Assembly (NCBI GenBank): GCA_025454475.1
Contig: JALOOJ010000013.1
Coordinates: 1-36,815, forward strand
Source: Anaerolineae bacterium
GTDB taxonomy: Bacteria > Chloroflexota > Anaerolineae > B4-G1 > SLSP01
Length of the DNA stretch: 36,815 nucleotides
Direction of reading: 5' to 3'
Positions 14,641 through 21,953 of the stretch are shown here, piece by piece. The translations under genes were made by a program, and so were the position numbers. The notes beneath the pieces are model-generated. The model was not told the origin of the DNA. It saw only the letters and a list, made by a program, of their open reading frames with translations, and made no database searches. Every line of letters starts with the position of its first letter. The stretch's first letter is position 1.

Positions 14641-15279
14641 CTAGACTCCCAGGAGTTGCTTGGCCAGCGTCGCTGCACGGCTGGCATCGGGCGCATAGCC
14701 ATCGGCGCCGATCTCATCCGCGTAGGCCTGCGTCACAGGCGCGCCGCCGATCATCACCTTGACGGAATCCCGAATGCCGGCTTCGACCAAGGCATCGACC
14801 GTGTTCTTCATGTTAGGCATCGTGGTCGTCAGCAGCGCCGACATAGCGATCACATCGACACCCTGAACCTTCACCGCGTCCATGAACTTCTCGGGCGACA
14901 CGTCCGTGCCCAGATCGACGATCTCGAACCCGGCGCCTTCCAGCATCATGCACACAAGGTTCTTGCCAATGTCATGCAGGTCGCCCTTGACTGTACCCGC
15001 TGCCACTTTGCCAACAGGCTTGACGTCGGCATCGATAAGCTTCGGCTTAAGAATGGCCAGGCCGGCCTTCATCGCGCGAGCGGCAATCAGCATCTCAGGG
15101 ACGAAGTACTCGCCCTCCTCGAAGAGGCGCCCGACCTCGCCCATCGCCTTAATCAGGCCCTCATTCAGGATCTCGGGGGCGGATATACCTTCCTCAAGCG
15201 CCGCGGTCACGGTGCGCTGAACAAGGGGCATATCGCCGTCCATGATGCCGCCGCGAATGACCTCAAGCTTGTTCTCCAT
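14641..15279 (-). CDS. corrinoid (B12-binding) methyltransferase protein, MtbC/MtaC-like
   Basis: A 212-residue protein carrying a corrinoid cofactor that shuttles methyl groups between a substrate methyltransferase and a second methyltransferase. Residues ~1-85 form the helical cap (B12-binding 2); ~90-212 form the Rossmann-like B12 domain. The base-off/His-on ligand motif is D100-L-H102-D-I-G105, and the SALLTT and MIGGAPV blocks that hold the nucleotide tail are present. ATG 15279 is preceded by AGGAGGAAGC. Its partner methyltransferase (16490-17866) is two genes upstream, with a CobW-type GTPase between. It also has its own promoter at 15333-15360, which would allow extra corrinoid protein to be made. 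Confidence 0.94.
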   Translation of the reverse strand: MENKLEVIRGGIMDGDMPLVQRTVTAALEEGISAPEILNEGLIKAMGEVGRLFEEGEYFVPEMLIAARAMKAGLAILKPKLIDADVKPVGKVAAGTVKGDLHDIGKNLVCMMLEGAGFEIVDLGTDVSPEKFMDAVKVQGVDVIAMSALLTTTMPNMKNTVDALVEAGIRDSVKVMIGGAPVTQAYADEIGADGYAPDASRAATLAKQLLGV

Positions 15280-15332
15280 ACTGCTTCCTCCTAATAGCCG
15301 ATGTGTATACGACGAGCCAGCATTGACTTACC

Positions 15333-15360
15333 ATTATATAGCAAGTGCACCCAAATCCAA
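15333..15360 (-). promoter_or_regulatory. promoter for the corrinoid protein gene
   Basis: On the minus strand TTGGAT (15360-15355), 16 bp, TATAAT (15338-15333), giving a 5' leader of about 47 nt. Confidence 0.65.
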
Positions 15361-15403
15361 AACGAGCCGCAACTGCAACGCCAACCCTCGATACGCTCTC
15401 GGG

Positions 15404-16489
15404 TCATTGCATCCGGTATGTGGGTTTGGGAAAACCGGGGTGAAACGCGACCACGTCGCTGATGACAACCGTGGCGCCCGCCTCCAATGCAGCTACCGTA
15501 GCTGCCTCCTGCACCAGATCGCGAACTTGCGAGGGCTCGGATTCCACGCGAGCATTGACAACCAATGTGACCCTTGTCCCGGGTAGGTCGGGAACTGTGG
15601 TGTGCCAATCCTCTTCGACGAGCGCTGGAAAGCTCACCTTTGCCTCGACGACACCGGATTGGACAAGGAATTTGAGGTGCCCAATGACCAGTCCTTCGCG
15701 CCGTAGATTGGAGAGCAGGAGCAAGAAGAACCGCTGCAGGAGAGACCGCCCTGTTCCCTCAGACACCTCGAACACCAGCCGCTCATCAAGCCAGGCCAAC
15801 GCAGCCTCACCCGCGCCGTACCGCGCGTAGTCGATGTCGAGCGCCTGACCCGGCGCCGTGGCTTCTCCTGAGGTGAGCATCTCCAGCCATCCGCCAACAC
15901 CCTCTGCGACGAGCGAGTTCTGGAAACGGACGCGCTTGTCCGGGAAGCGCTCGTCTGCCAGGACAGCCAGTTCTTGGACCGCGTCATCAGAAAGGAGGTC
16001 CACCTTGTTAGCTACCAGCAGGCCGGACTCCTCAATCTGCTTGTCGAAAACGTAGACGACATCGTCGCTGAAAGGCATCGGTTGCCCAAGGAGGCGTCGG
16101 CGGAGCAACCGAGCATCGGCGAACACCGTGAAGCTTGTGGGCGCCTCGAGATCCGACCTGCGCAGAGTCAAGAGTGGCCTAACGACCGTTGCCACGATAT
16201 CCGCGCAAGACCCCACAGACTCCGCGAATATCGCATCCGGTCGTGCGGTCCGCTCGAGCTGGTCAAGCTGCGCATCGAGATCGCTGTAGTTGCAGCAGAA
16301 ACATCCGCCGGTGACCTCAACCGTCGGCACAGCCTCACTGCGAAAGAAGGCCGTATCAACCAGGTAGCGGCCTTGGTCATTCGTAACGACACCCACCCGC
16401 AGACCTCGAGCCATCAGCAGCTTTGCGCCACCGATGATCGCCGTCGTCTTGCCACTCCCCAGAAACCCCCCGACGATGTGCAGGTCCAA
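15404..16489 (-). CDS. CobW/G3E-family GTPase
   Basis: A 361-residue P-loop GTPase of the G3E (CobW/UreG/HypB) family, whose members act as metal or cofactor insertion chaperones. Visible are the Walker A GGFLGSGKTT at residues 7-16, the metal-binding CxCC in TGGCFCCNY, Walker B-region IFAESVGSCAD, and the guanine-specificity NKVD (VANKVDLL). The C-terminal ~130 residues include SFPALVEEDWHTTVPDLPG and TLVVNARVES, a CobW_C-like region. The TTG start at 16489 directly follows the TGA of the methyltransferase gene, with GAGGA inside that gene's last codons as ribosome-binding site, so the two are tightly coupled. Placement between a corrinoid methyltransferase and a corrinoid protein suggests service to the B12 cofactor or to a zinc site; this is inference. 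Confidence 0.9.
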   Translation of the reverse strand: MDLHIVGGFLGSGKTTAIIGGAKLLMARGLRVGVVTNDQGRYLVDTAFFRSEAVPTVEVTGGCFCCNYSDLDAQLDQLERTARPDAIFAESVGSCADIVATVVRPLLTLRRSDLEAPTSFTVFADARLLRRRLLGQPMPFSDDVVYVFDKQIEESGLLVANKVDLLSDDAVQELAVLADERFPDKRVRFQNSLVAEGVGGWLEMLTSGEATAPGQALDIDYARYGAGEAALAWLDERLVFEVSEGTGRSLLQRFFLLLLSNLRREGLVIGHLKFLVQSGVVEAKVSFPALVEEDWHTTVPDLPGTRVTLVVNARVESEPSQVRDLVQEAATVAALEAGATVVISDVVAFHPGFPKPTYRMQ

Positions 16490-17866
16490 TCAGTCCTCGA
16501 GATAGCGCTCAAGCACTTCGACGAGCTCACGGTTGCTGGGAATGAGCGAAGAGTACTTGAGCTGCCCATTGACATAGATGCTGGGGAGGTTCTTGACCCC
16601 CATCTTCACGACACGCGCTACGTTCGCCTTCTCGGTGAACTTGTATTCTACCAGCTCCACGCGTCCGCCCAACTCGCGTGTCGCGCGCTGCGCGGCGTCC
16701 TTCATGTAACTGCATGCAGCGCACGTGTCGGAGTCGAGCGTGAACACCTCGACCAACGGCTTGTCCAAATCGGCATAGTCGGGGAGCTGCACGGCATCCA
16801 GGTCCAGCGACTCCGCATGGTAGTTGGCGAGCATCACTCGGGTCCCCTCCGGGTCGCGAACGGCCTGAACAACACCGACGACGTTCTCCGCTGGCACATC
16901 ATAGGGCATATCGCATCCCGGCGCCAGGATGAAGTTACGGCTATCGACCCGGTCGAGCATGTCGACCACGAACTTCATGTTGTCCTGCTGATTACCCAGC
17001 AGCATGTGGGTTGTCAACGGGATATTGCCCCCAATCGTGATGTTGTGGCGTTCGGTGATCTCCCTCGCCGTCACCAGATTGATGTTCTCATCGATCGAGA
17101 TCGAGTCCGGGTGCGTCCGGCACATAGCATCGATGTTCTTGGTGGCGTCGCCGCACACGAAAAACGAGGAGAATGCGCCCCTCTCGCGGACATATGCGAA
17201 GAGCTCCTTGTACGGGTCGGACAGAAGCTTGTCGAAGTGGCGCGGTGAGATCTGCGATACCAGTGGATCCACGAATGCGATCACGTCCATGCCCGCATCC
17301 AGGTAGAAACCAGCCACGCGCTTCGCCACATCACGCGCATAGGTCAGCAACTGCTCCAGGAACTCGGGGTGATCGTACATATCCATGAAGATCTCAGTAC
17401 CACGCAAGTGCGAGGCCAACGTCAGTGCCCCGGTGACCAGCCCATAGAGCGCTGTGTGCTCACCTACTTCATCCTTCATACGGCGCATCGTATCAAGGAT
17501 CATCGGCAGGCGGCCGTCCGTGGGCTCGGGCAGCCTGCTGGGCATATGCATGTCTGCAGCCAGCGGATGCGAAGCCACGGTCGGAGGCGCTTTGTCGACC
17601 CACAGAAGCTCACACCCCAGGATCTCGGCCTCGATCTGAAGATCGAACACTACCGGCTGTCCGTCAGGGTCGTACGTGCGGTTGACCGCGAGAAGCGCCT
17701 CGAACAGCTTGTCGGGGTCGGTCAGCACTTCGTGCGCGGTGTATCCCAGCAACTTGCCTGCGTGGACACCGGCGAATGGCACCCACGGGACGCGTGGTGT
17801 TTGCTGGTGCCGCAGAGCGGCAAAGATCAGGTCTTTGCCGGACATTCCGGCAGGGTCATGTGTCAT
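16490..17866 (-). CDS. UroD-type corrinoid methyltransferase fused to a thioredoxin-like domain
   Basis: A 458-residue protein. Residues ~10-355 match the uroporphyrinogen decarboxylase superfamily, MtaA/CmuA-like branch, which moves methyl groups to or from a corrinoid protein. Second-site Cys318 is present in ILAPGCDMP, but the zinc-site 'HxC' reads F236-V-C238 (FFVCGD), so the His is missing. Residues ~368-458 form a thioredoxin/glutaredoxin-like domain: PLVEVFTLDSDT, C382-A-A-C385, KFTEKANVARVVKMGV, then LPSIYVNG with the expected cis-Pro. ATG 17866 has AGGGGGAGG upstream; earlier in-frame codons lack support. It heads the minus-strand unit with the CobW GTPase and corrinoid protein. The methyl donor is unknown, and the thiol domain may reduce the cofactor or a disulfide, or accept the methyl group. 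Confidence 0.85.
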   Translation of the reverse strand: MTHDPAGMSGKDLIFAALRHQQTPRVPWVPFAGVHAGKLLGYTAHEVLTDPDKLFEALLAVNRTYDPDGQPVVFDLQIEAEILGCELLWVDKAPPTVASHPLAADMHMPSRLPEPTDGRLPMILDTMRRMKDEVGEHTALYGLVTGALTLASHLRGTEIFMDMYDHPEFLEQLLTYARDVAKRVAGFYLDAGMDVIAFVDPLVSQISPRHFDKLLSDPYKELFAYVRERGAFSSFFVCGDATKNIDAMCRTHPDSISIDENINLVTAREITERHNITIGGNIPLTTHMLLGNQQDNMKFVVDMLDRVDSRNFILAPGCDMPYDVPAENVVGVVQAVRDPEGTRVMLANYHAESLDLDAVQLPDYADLDKPLVEVFTLDSDTCAACSYMKDAAQRATRELGGRVELVEYKFTEKANVARVVKMGVKNLPSIYVNGQLKYSSLIPSNRELVEVLERYLED

Positions 17867-17949
17867 GATATCCTCCCCCTTGGGTATACTGGTCCACAGC
17901 AGCAACGCGAATCACACTCCGGGGTTGCTGAGGCCGCTTACTCCAGTGG

Positions 17950-17977
17950 AGTCTATCCGAGTCGAGCATCAGTGCAA
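17950..17977 (-). promoter_or_regulatory. candidate promoter for the methyltransferase unit
   Basis: On the minus strand TTGCAC (17977-17972), 16 bp, TAGACT (17955-17950). It is back-to-back with the cold-shock promoter. No cobalamin-riboswitch motif was found in the ~85-nt leader. Confidence 0.5.
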
Positions 17978-17984
17978 GGACGAG

Positions 17985-18012
17985 TTGACAGATCCACCAA
18001 ACCTGGTATAAG
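17985..18012 (+). promoter_or_regulatory. promoter for the cold-shock gene
   Basis: TTGACA (17985-17990), 16 bp, TATAAG (18007-18012). The predicted start near 18019 gives a 5' UTR of about 134 nt, long for a 69-codon gene but typical of cold-shock mRNAs, whose leaders can sense temperature. Confidence 0.75.
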
Positions 18013-18152
18013 TTGGGCCAATGGGATGCACCGAAATCCTCATTGGGCGGGCGCCTGGATCTGTAGGAGCGAATCCGGGCGTTTTGTTGTTCAAGTGGTA
18101 GTGACGAGGCTGGCATCCCGTAATTCGCAGTGTTGAAAGGGAGCATAGCGAG

Positions 18153-18362
18153 ATGAAGGAACGAGAAGTTGGTGTCGTCAAGTGGTTCAATGCCGCCAAG
18201 GGATACGGGTTTATCTCCCGCGAAGGCAACGAGGACGTGTTCGTCCACTACTCCGCCATTCAGTCTGAGGGTTTCCGGAAGTTGGTTGAGGGACAACAGG
18301 TCGAGTTCTCGCTCGAAGAAACCGATAAGGGTCTGCAGGCCAGCGACGTTGTGGCCCTGTAG
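18153..18362 (+). CDS. csp: cold-shock domain protein
   Basis: A 69-residue CspA-type protein, a single OB fold that binds single-stranded RNA/DNA and melts RNA structure. RNP1 (KGYGFIS) and RNP2 (DVFVHYSAI) are both present, with the usual opening [12 protein letters not shown]. Length is standard. AAAGGGAG lies upstream of the ATG at 18153. It has its own promoter with a long 5' UTR and its own intrinsic terminator, so it is a single-gene transcript. Confidence 0.97.
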   Translation: MKEREVGVVKWFNAAKGYGFISREGNEDVFVHYSAIQSEGFRKLVEGQQVEFSLEETDKGLQASDVVAL

Positions 18363-18396
18363 GTAGAATACCGTCGTACCCGATCATACTGTTCCC

Positions 18397-18427
18397 AAAA
18401 GCCGTCTGGGTGAGCCAGGCGGCTTTT
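18397..18427 (+). terminator. intrinsic terminator of the cold-shock gene
   Basis: A 13-bp stem (18397-18409 with 18415-18427, one G-T wobble) with a 5-base loop; the stem ends in CGGCTTTT followed by GCTTTG. Confidence 0.88.
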
Positions 18428-18692
18428 GCTTTGTACCGGATTGGGGCTTGCCCTGCACCTGTTCTCCACTATGATAAGGTCGTTTTGAACCGGCGAAGAC
18501 TTAGCCACAGCGAACACACCAGGATTGCCGCGACCAGCACGTTTGGTCATGGCAGGGCTCGGCAGCCAGTCAACCAGTTGAGGGTGCGACAGGCAGCCAA
18601 GCGCGGCAGTTTGCGGGCTAGGTCTTTTTTTTGCTCCGCTCACGGCTTGCCGCCCGGAGAGCGCCTCTCAAGGAAGGGAGATGTAGGGCACT
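18428..18692 (+). promoter_or_regulatory. stretch upstream of the DUF211 gene with a promoter and a T8 tract; possible leader or small RNA
   Basis: A candidate promoter TTGCCC (18448-18453), 16 bp, TATGAT (18470-18475) predicts a start near 18482, about 210 bases before the next gene. A hairpin with 8 of 9 pairs (GCCGCGACC with GGTCATGGC, about 18526-18552) and a T8 tract at 18625-18632 preceded by a weak bulged stem lie downstream. The region could be a long 5' leader or a ~145-nt small RNA. I find no protein ORF and no recognised RNA family. Confidence 0.4.
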
Positions 18693-18980
18693 ATGGGTAG
18701 AATCAGGCGTCTGGTATTGGACACGCTCAAGCCGCATGATCCAAGCATCATCGAGTTGGCAGACAAACTCACCGATCTGGTCGGCGTCTCGGCTGTCAAT
18801 ATCAGCATCTATGAGATGGACCGCAAAGTGGAGAACGCCAAGATCACTATTGAGGGCGAAGCCGTGGATTTCGCGATCGTTGTGAGACTCATCGAGGAGA
18901 TGGGAGGCGCGATCCACTCCGTTGACGAGGTCGCGGCGGGGCGGCACATAATCGACGATGCACAGACATTGCAGGACTAG
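18693..18980 (+). CDS. DUF211 family protein
   Basis: A 95-residue protein matching the DUF211 pattern: IRRLVLDTLKPHDPSIIELADKL at the start, GVSAVNISIYEMDRKVEN, ITIEGEAVDF, then LIEEMGGAIHSVDEVAAG. The predicted fold is a small ferredoxin-like alpha/beta sandwich. Its biochemical role is not known; the family is widespread in archaea and scattered in bacteria. GGAAGGGAG precedes ATG 18693 at about 11 bases. It stands alone between the cold-shock gene and the Thr/Pro-rich gene. Confidence 0.85.
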   Translation: MGRIRRLVLDTLKPHDPSIIELADKLTDLVGVSAVNISIYEMDRKVENAKITIEGEAVDFAIVVRLIEEMGGAIHSVDEVAAGRHIIDDAQTLQD

Positions 18981-19134
18981 CCGACATCGGGACATGCAGC
19001 CGCACACAACAGGCAGGCCTGACCAAGGACGCCGAGAAGTCGGCTTGCACTCCCTCGCACAGCGCATCCACGAGTATGAGGGAACCGCTGGCTGTCTACT
19101 GCTCGGCGCACACTAAGGCACTGCGTCGTGCGCT

Positions 19135-19162
19135 TTGACACGCGCCCGGAGGATGCTATGAT
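19135..19162 (+). promoter_or_regulatory. promoter for the Thr/Pro-rich protein and M42 peptidase genes
   Basis: TTGACA (19135-19140), 16 bp, TATGAT (19157-19162); predicted start about 19169, leaving a 5' leader of about 97 nt that contains a 7-bp hairpin at 19190-19206. Confidence 0.75.
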
Positions 19163-19265
19163 TGCCCCCGTCGGGTACTCTGGAGAGCAGGCGGACATCG
19201 TCCGCCAGTTCGCGGCCATCGTAGACGTGAATATCTGACACAGAGCGCCCTACCTGAACCTGCCT

Positions 19266-19796
19266 ATGGAGAAACTGCGCTCCCAAAAGCCTATCTACAC
19301 GGTCCTGATCGCTATCATCATCGCGACAATCCCGTGTTATTGTCTCGGGTTCGTGGCATTGGCGATACGGCCATCGCAAGGTCCATCAGAGCCGACGGGA
19401 ACCCTGACAGCGACGCCGACCTCTCAGGTGACGTTGACGCCCTTTGAGGTGGGCCCTGGTACGGGCACCCCAGCCAGGACGCTGGGACCGACACCGACGC
19501 AGTGGTTCCCCCCAACCCGTACCGCCACACCGGAGACGACAGAAACGCCAACGCCGACCGTGACGCCGACGGACACGCCGACGCCATCTCCCACCGTGAC
19601 CGGGGAGCCCACAGCGACGCCCACCTCCACAGGTACGGCGACCCTGACACCGTCGCCCACAGCGACCGAAACTGCGACAGCAACGGCGACGCCGACACTG
19701 GAACTGCCGACCGAGACACCGACGCTGACGCCGGAGCCTACAGTCACAGATACCCCAACGGTCACCGCCACGGCTGTCATCACCACCACGCCCTGA
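19266..19796 (+). CDS. membrane-anchored Thr/Pro-rich protein
   Basis: A 176-residue protein. Residues ~10-33 are one hydrophobic helix (YTVLIAIIIATIPCYCLGFVA) after a short basic N-terminus. The rest is almost entirely Thr, Pro, Ser, Ala and Glu in TPT/TPSPT-like repeats with no folded domain. Such sequences act as extended extracellular linkers or stalks, often glycosylated, and are common in Chloroflexota surface proteins; here the stalk carries nothing at its end. The coding DNA is a run of ACGCCGACG-like repeats. It ends 20 bases before the first M42 peptidase start, on the same transcript. The ATG at 19266 has no good Shine-Dalgarno. Confidence 0.7.
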   Translation: MEKLRSQKPIYTVLIAIIIATIPCYCLGFVALAIRPSQGPSEPTGTLTATPTSQVTLTPFEVGPGTGTPARTLGPTPTQWFPPTRTATPETTETPTPTVTPTDTPTPSPTVTGEPTATPTSTGTATLTPSPTATETATATATPTLELPTETPTLTPEPTVTDTPTVTATAVITTTP

Positions 19797-19816
19797 CCGA
19801 TCACGGGAGGAGCTTA

Positions 19817-20872
19817 TTGGAGACCCTCGAACTACTTACGACACTGACGGAAGCCTCAGGGCCAGCCGGGTATGAGCATGCAGTGACCCACATCGTCGCG
19901 GATCTGTGGCGCCCCTGGGCCGACGAGATCCGCGTGGACGCTATGGGCAACCTCATCGCCGTACAACAGGGAACGGGACCGCAGCCCAGGCGCGCGGTGA
20001 TGGCAGCTGCGCACCTGGACGAGATCGGCCTCATCGTCACCGGGTTCGACGGCGAGTTCCTGCGCGTGCATTCGCTGGGCGGCGTGGACCGGCGCGTTCT
20101 GCTAGGTCTGTCGGTCCGCGTCCACAGCCGCCGGGAGATCCCGGGCGTGATCGGCAGTCGTCCACCCCACGTGCTCCCCCCGTCCGAACGGCAGAATGTC
20201 CTTCCGTGGCATGAGGTCATGATCGACGTTGGCCTACCTGCAGAGGAGGTCAGGGCGCTTGTCCGCGTCGGCGACCCCGTGACCATACGACAATCCACGA
20301 TGGCGCTGAAAAACGGACGCGTCGCCGGTAAGGCCATGGACAACCGCGCCTCTGTGGCTGCACTGACACTGGCACTTGAGGCACTTCGCCACCGTGAGCA
20401 CGCCTGGGATTTCTACGCTGTGGCGACAGTGCAGGAAGAGGTCGGCGTCAAGGGTGCCATTACGAGCGCCTACGGTATCAGCCCCACTATCGCGGTCGCC
20501 CTCGACGTAACATTCGCCAGGCAGTACAACGACAGCAATCCGGGCGTGTTCGAGCTGGGCAAAGGCCCAACCATCGGCGTAGGACCCAATTTCCACCCAC
20601 AGATGGTCAAACGCTTGGCCGAAGCTGCAGAGAGCGATGAGATCCCGATTGAGTTGGAACCGCTCCCCGGCTCGAGTGGAACTGACGCCTGGGGCATCCA
20701 GGTCGCCAGAGAGGGGATCCCTTCGGGCCTGATCTCAATCCCAGTGCGCTATATGCACCAGCCTGTCGAGACGGTCGCCTTGGTCGACATCGAGCGTGCC
20801 GGACGGCTGCTGGCTGGATTCGTCTGCGGGTTGGAGCACGGCTACACGCCCCGATGGGAGGACGAGGTATGA
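19817..20872 (+). CDS. M42 family aminopeptidase, first of three
   Basis: A 351-residue metallo-aminopeptidase of the M42 family (FrvX/TET type, large self-compartmentalised dodecamers that trim peptides). Metal and catalytic residues are in place: His-x-Asp in AAHLDEIG, Asp in GKAMDNRAS, Glu-Glu in TVQEEVGVKGA, Asp in VALDVT, and the last His in RYMHQP. The TTG start at 19817 is set by GGGAGGAG four bases upstream and by the onset of family sequence (ETLELLTTLTEASGPAGYE). Its TGA overlaps the ATG of the next paralogue (ATGA). Relative to the next two it has a longer middle segment (residues ~115-145, SRPPHVLPPSERQN). Confidence 0.93.
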   Translation: METLELLTTLTEASGPAGYEHAVTHIVADLWRPWADEIRVDAMGNLIAVQQGTGPQPRRAVMAAAHLDEIGLIVTGFDGEFLRVHSLGGVDRRVLLGLSVRVHSRREIPGVIGSRPPHVLPPSERQNVLPWHEVMIDVGLPAEEVRALVRVGDPVTIRQSTMALKNGRVAGKAMDNRASVAALTLALEALRHREHAWDFYAVATVQEEVGVKGAITSAYGISPTIAVALDVTFARQYNDSNPGVFELGKGPTIGVGPNFHPQMVKRLAEAAESDEIPIELEPLPGSSGTDAWGIQVAREGIPSGLISIPVRYMHQPVETVALVDIERAGRLLAGFVCGLEHGYTPRWEDEV

Positions 20873-21918
20873 GCGCCTTGATAGACCATCTGGGGATCCT
20901 GTCGAACGCGCCGGGCATATCGGGGAACGAGATTGCAGTCCGTCGTGCCATTCGGCCGATGATCGAGCAGCATGTTGGCGGCCTGCACGTGGATGTGATG
21001 GGCAACCTCATCGCGCACAAAGCAGGAGACGGCACGTCGCCATTACGCGTCCTGGTAACAGCGCATATGGACGAGGTCGGGCTGATGGTCGTGGGCTACA
21101 CGGGGGATGGCGAACTACGGGTCGCCACCGTCGGGGGTATTCCTGACCGGCTGCTGCCTGGCCTGACCGTATTGGTCGGCGAGGAGTCGCTGCCGGGGGT
21201 CATTGGGCTGACGGCAATCCACCGCGCGGGCAAGGGAGATCTCGAGAAAGCCCCTGGTGTGGACCAGTTAGCCGTGGACATCGGCGCAAACAGCAAAGAT
21301 GAGGCAAAGCGGTTGGCTCCAGTGGGTACGCCTGTCGTGTTCAGCACGCGTTTCGAGACAATGGGCACCTGCTGTGCCGGAAAGGCATTCGACGATCGTG
21401 CAGGATGCGTCGCCCTGATTGCGCTGCTCAGCGGTCAGCCCTTTCCGTTTGAGATCACCGGTGCATTTACCGTGCAGGAAGAAGTCGGGCTGCGCGGCGC
21501 ACGGGTCGCCGCATACAGCGTCGATCCCGATGTGGCCATTGTGCTGGAGGGTACGTTGGCCGACGACCTTCCCAAGGTGGAGCCTGACGTCAGTCCCACG
21601 ACAACGTTGGGACTCGGTCCCGCAGTGACGGTGAAGGACAGTTCGTATACCACCCCTCCGCGACTGCTGCGCCACTTTGTAGAGGTAGCCGAAGCCGAAG
21701 GCATCCCATATCAACTCAAGCAGCCTGGCGTCGGTGGAACCGATGCCGGAAGCATCCACCAGGCGAGAGCTGGGATTCCCACGATTACGGTGGCCGTCCC
21801 GTGTCGCTACATCCATAGCCCTATCTCTCTAGTACGCGACAGCGACCTGGCAGCTTTGGTGCGCCTTGTCGACATCGCCGCTCGACGGATTACGGCTGAT
21901 GTCATCCGTCCTCTGTAG
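20869..21918 (+). CDS. M42 family aminopeptidase, second of three
   Basis: A 349-residue paralogue. Metal ligands are readable as TAHMDEVG, KAFDDRAG, TVQEEVGLRGA, VLEGT and RYIHSP. The fourth position is Glu (VLEGT) where the flanking paralogues have Asp (LDVT, VDVT). In M42/M18/M20-type enzymes an Asp/Glu difference at this metal ligand accompanies differences in substrate or metal preference; that is family knowledge, not shown here. ATG 20869 overlaps the upstream stop by four bases, and GGGAGGACGAGG upstream acts as ribosome-binding site inside the previous gene. Confidence 0.93.
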   Translation: MSALIDHLGILSNAPGISGNEIAVRRAIRPMIEQHVGGLHVDVMGNLIAHKAGDGTSPLRVLVTAHMDEVGLMVVGYTGDGELRVATVGGIPDRLLPGLTVLVGEESLPGVIGLTAIHRAGKGDLEKAPGVDQLAVDIGANSKDEAKRLAPVGTPVVFSTRFETMGTCCAGKAFDDRAGCVALIALLSGQPFPFEITGAFTVQEEVGLRGARVAAYSVDPDVAIVLEGTLADDLPKVEPDVSPTTTLGLGPAVTVKDSSYTTPPRLLRHFVEVAEAEGIPYQLKQPGVGGTDAGSIHQARAGIPTITVAVPCRYIHSPISLVRDSDLAALVRLVDIAARRITADVIRPL

Positions 21919-21953
21919 AACGCGTGAGGCAGACTCCGAAGAAGGAGACACCC

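Noticed and set aside
17867-17949. Cobalamin riboswitch upstream of the corrinoid methyltransferase unit
   Set aside because: The leader is too short and lacks the B12-box type sequence and the conserved core motifs.
18021-18101. 26-codon ORF in the cold-shock 5' leader, beginning next to the promoter
   Set aside because: It has no ribosome-binding site and no recognisable composition; only its distance to the -10 is suggestive, so I did not call it a gene.
18480-18640. Signal recognition particle RNA or 6S RNA
   Set aside because: The SRP loop motif (GGAAGGAAGCAGC-like) is absent and no long closing stem typical of 6S is visible.
19158-19238. 26-codon ORF with a GGAGG upstream before the Thr/Pro-rich gene
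   Set aside because: Its ATG lies inside the -10 of a convincing promoter, so it would not be transcribed from that promoter.
19380-19796. Repetitive DNA at 19380-19796 as a CRISPR or tandem-repeat array
   Set aside because: It is the coding sequence of a Thr/Pro-rich linker; unit length varies, there are no spacers, and the reading frame is continuous.
19502-19816. Extended N-terminus for the first M42 peptidase
   Set aside because: The in-frame extension is a frame shadow of the Thr/Pro repeats (His/Asp/Arg-rich); the TTG at 19817 has a ribosome-binding site and begins the family sequence.
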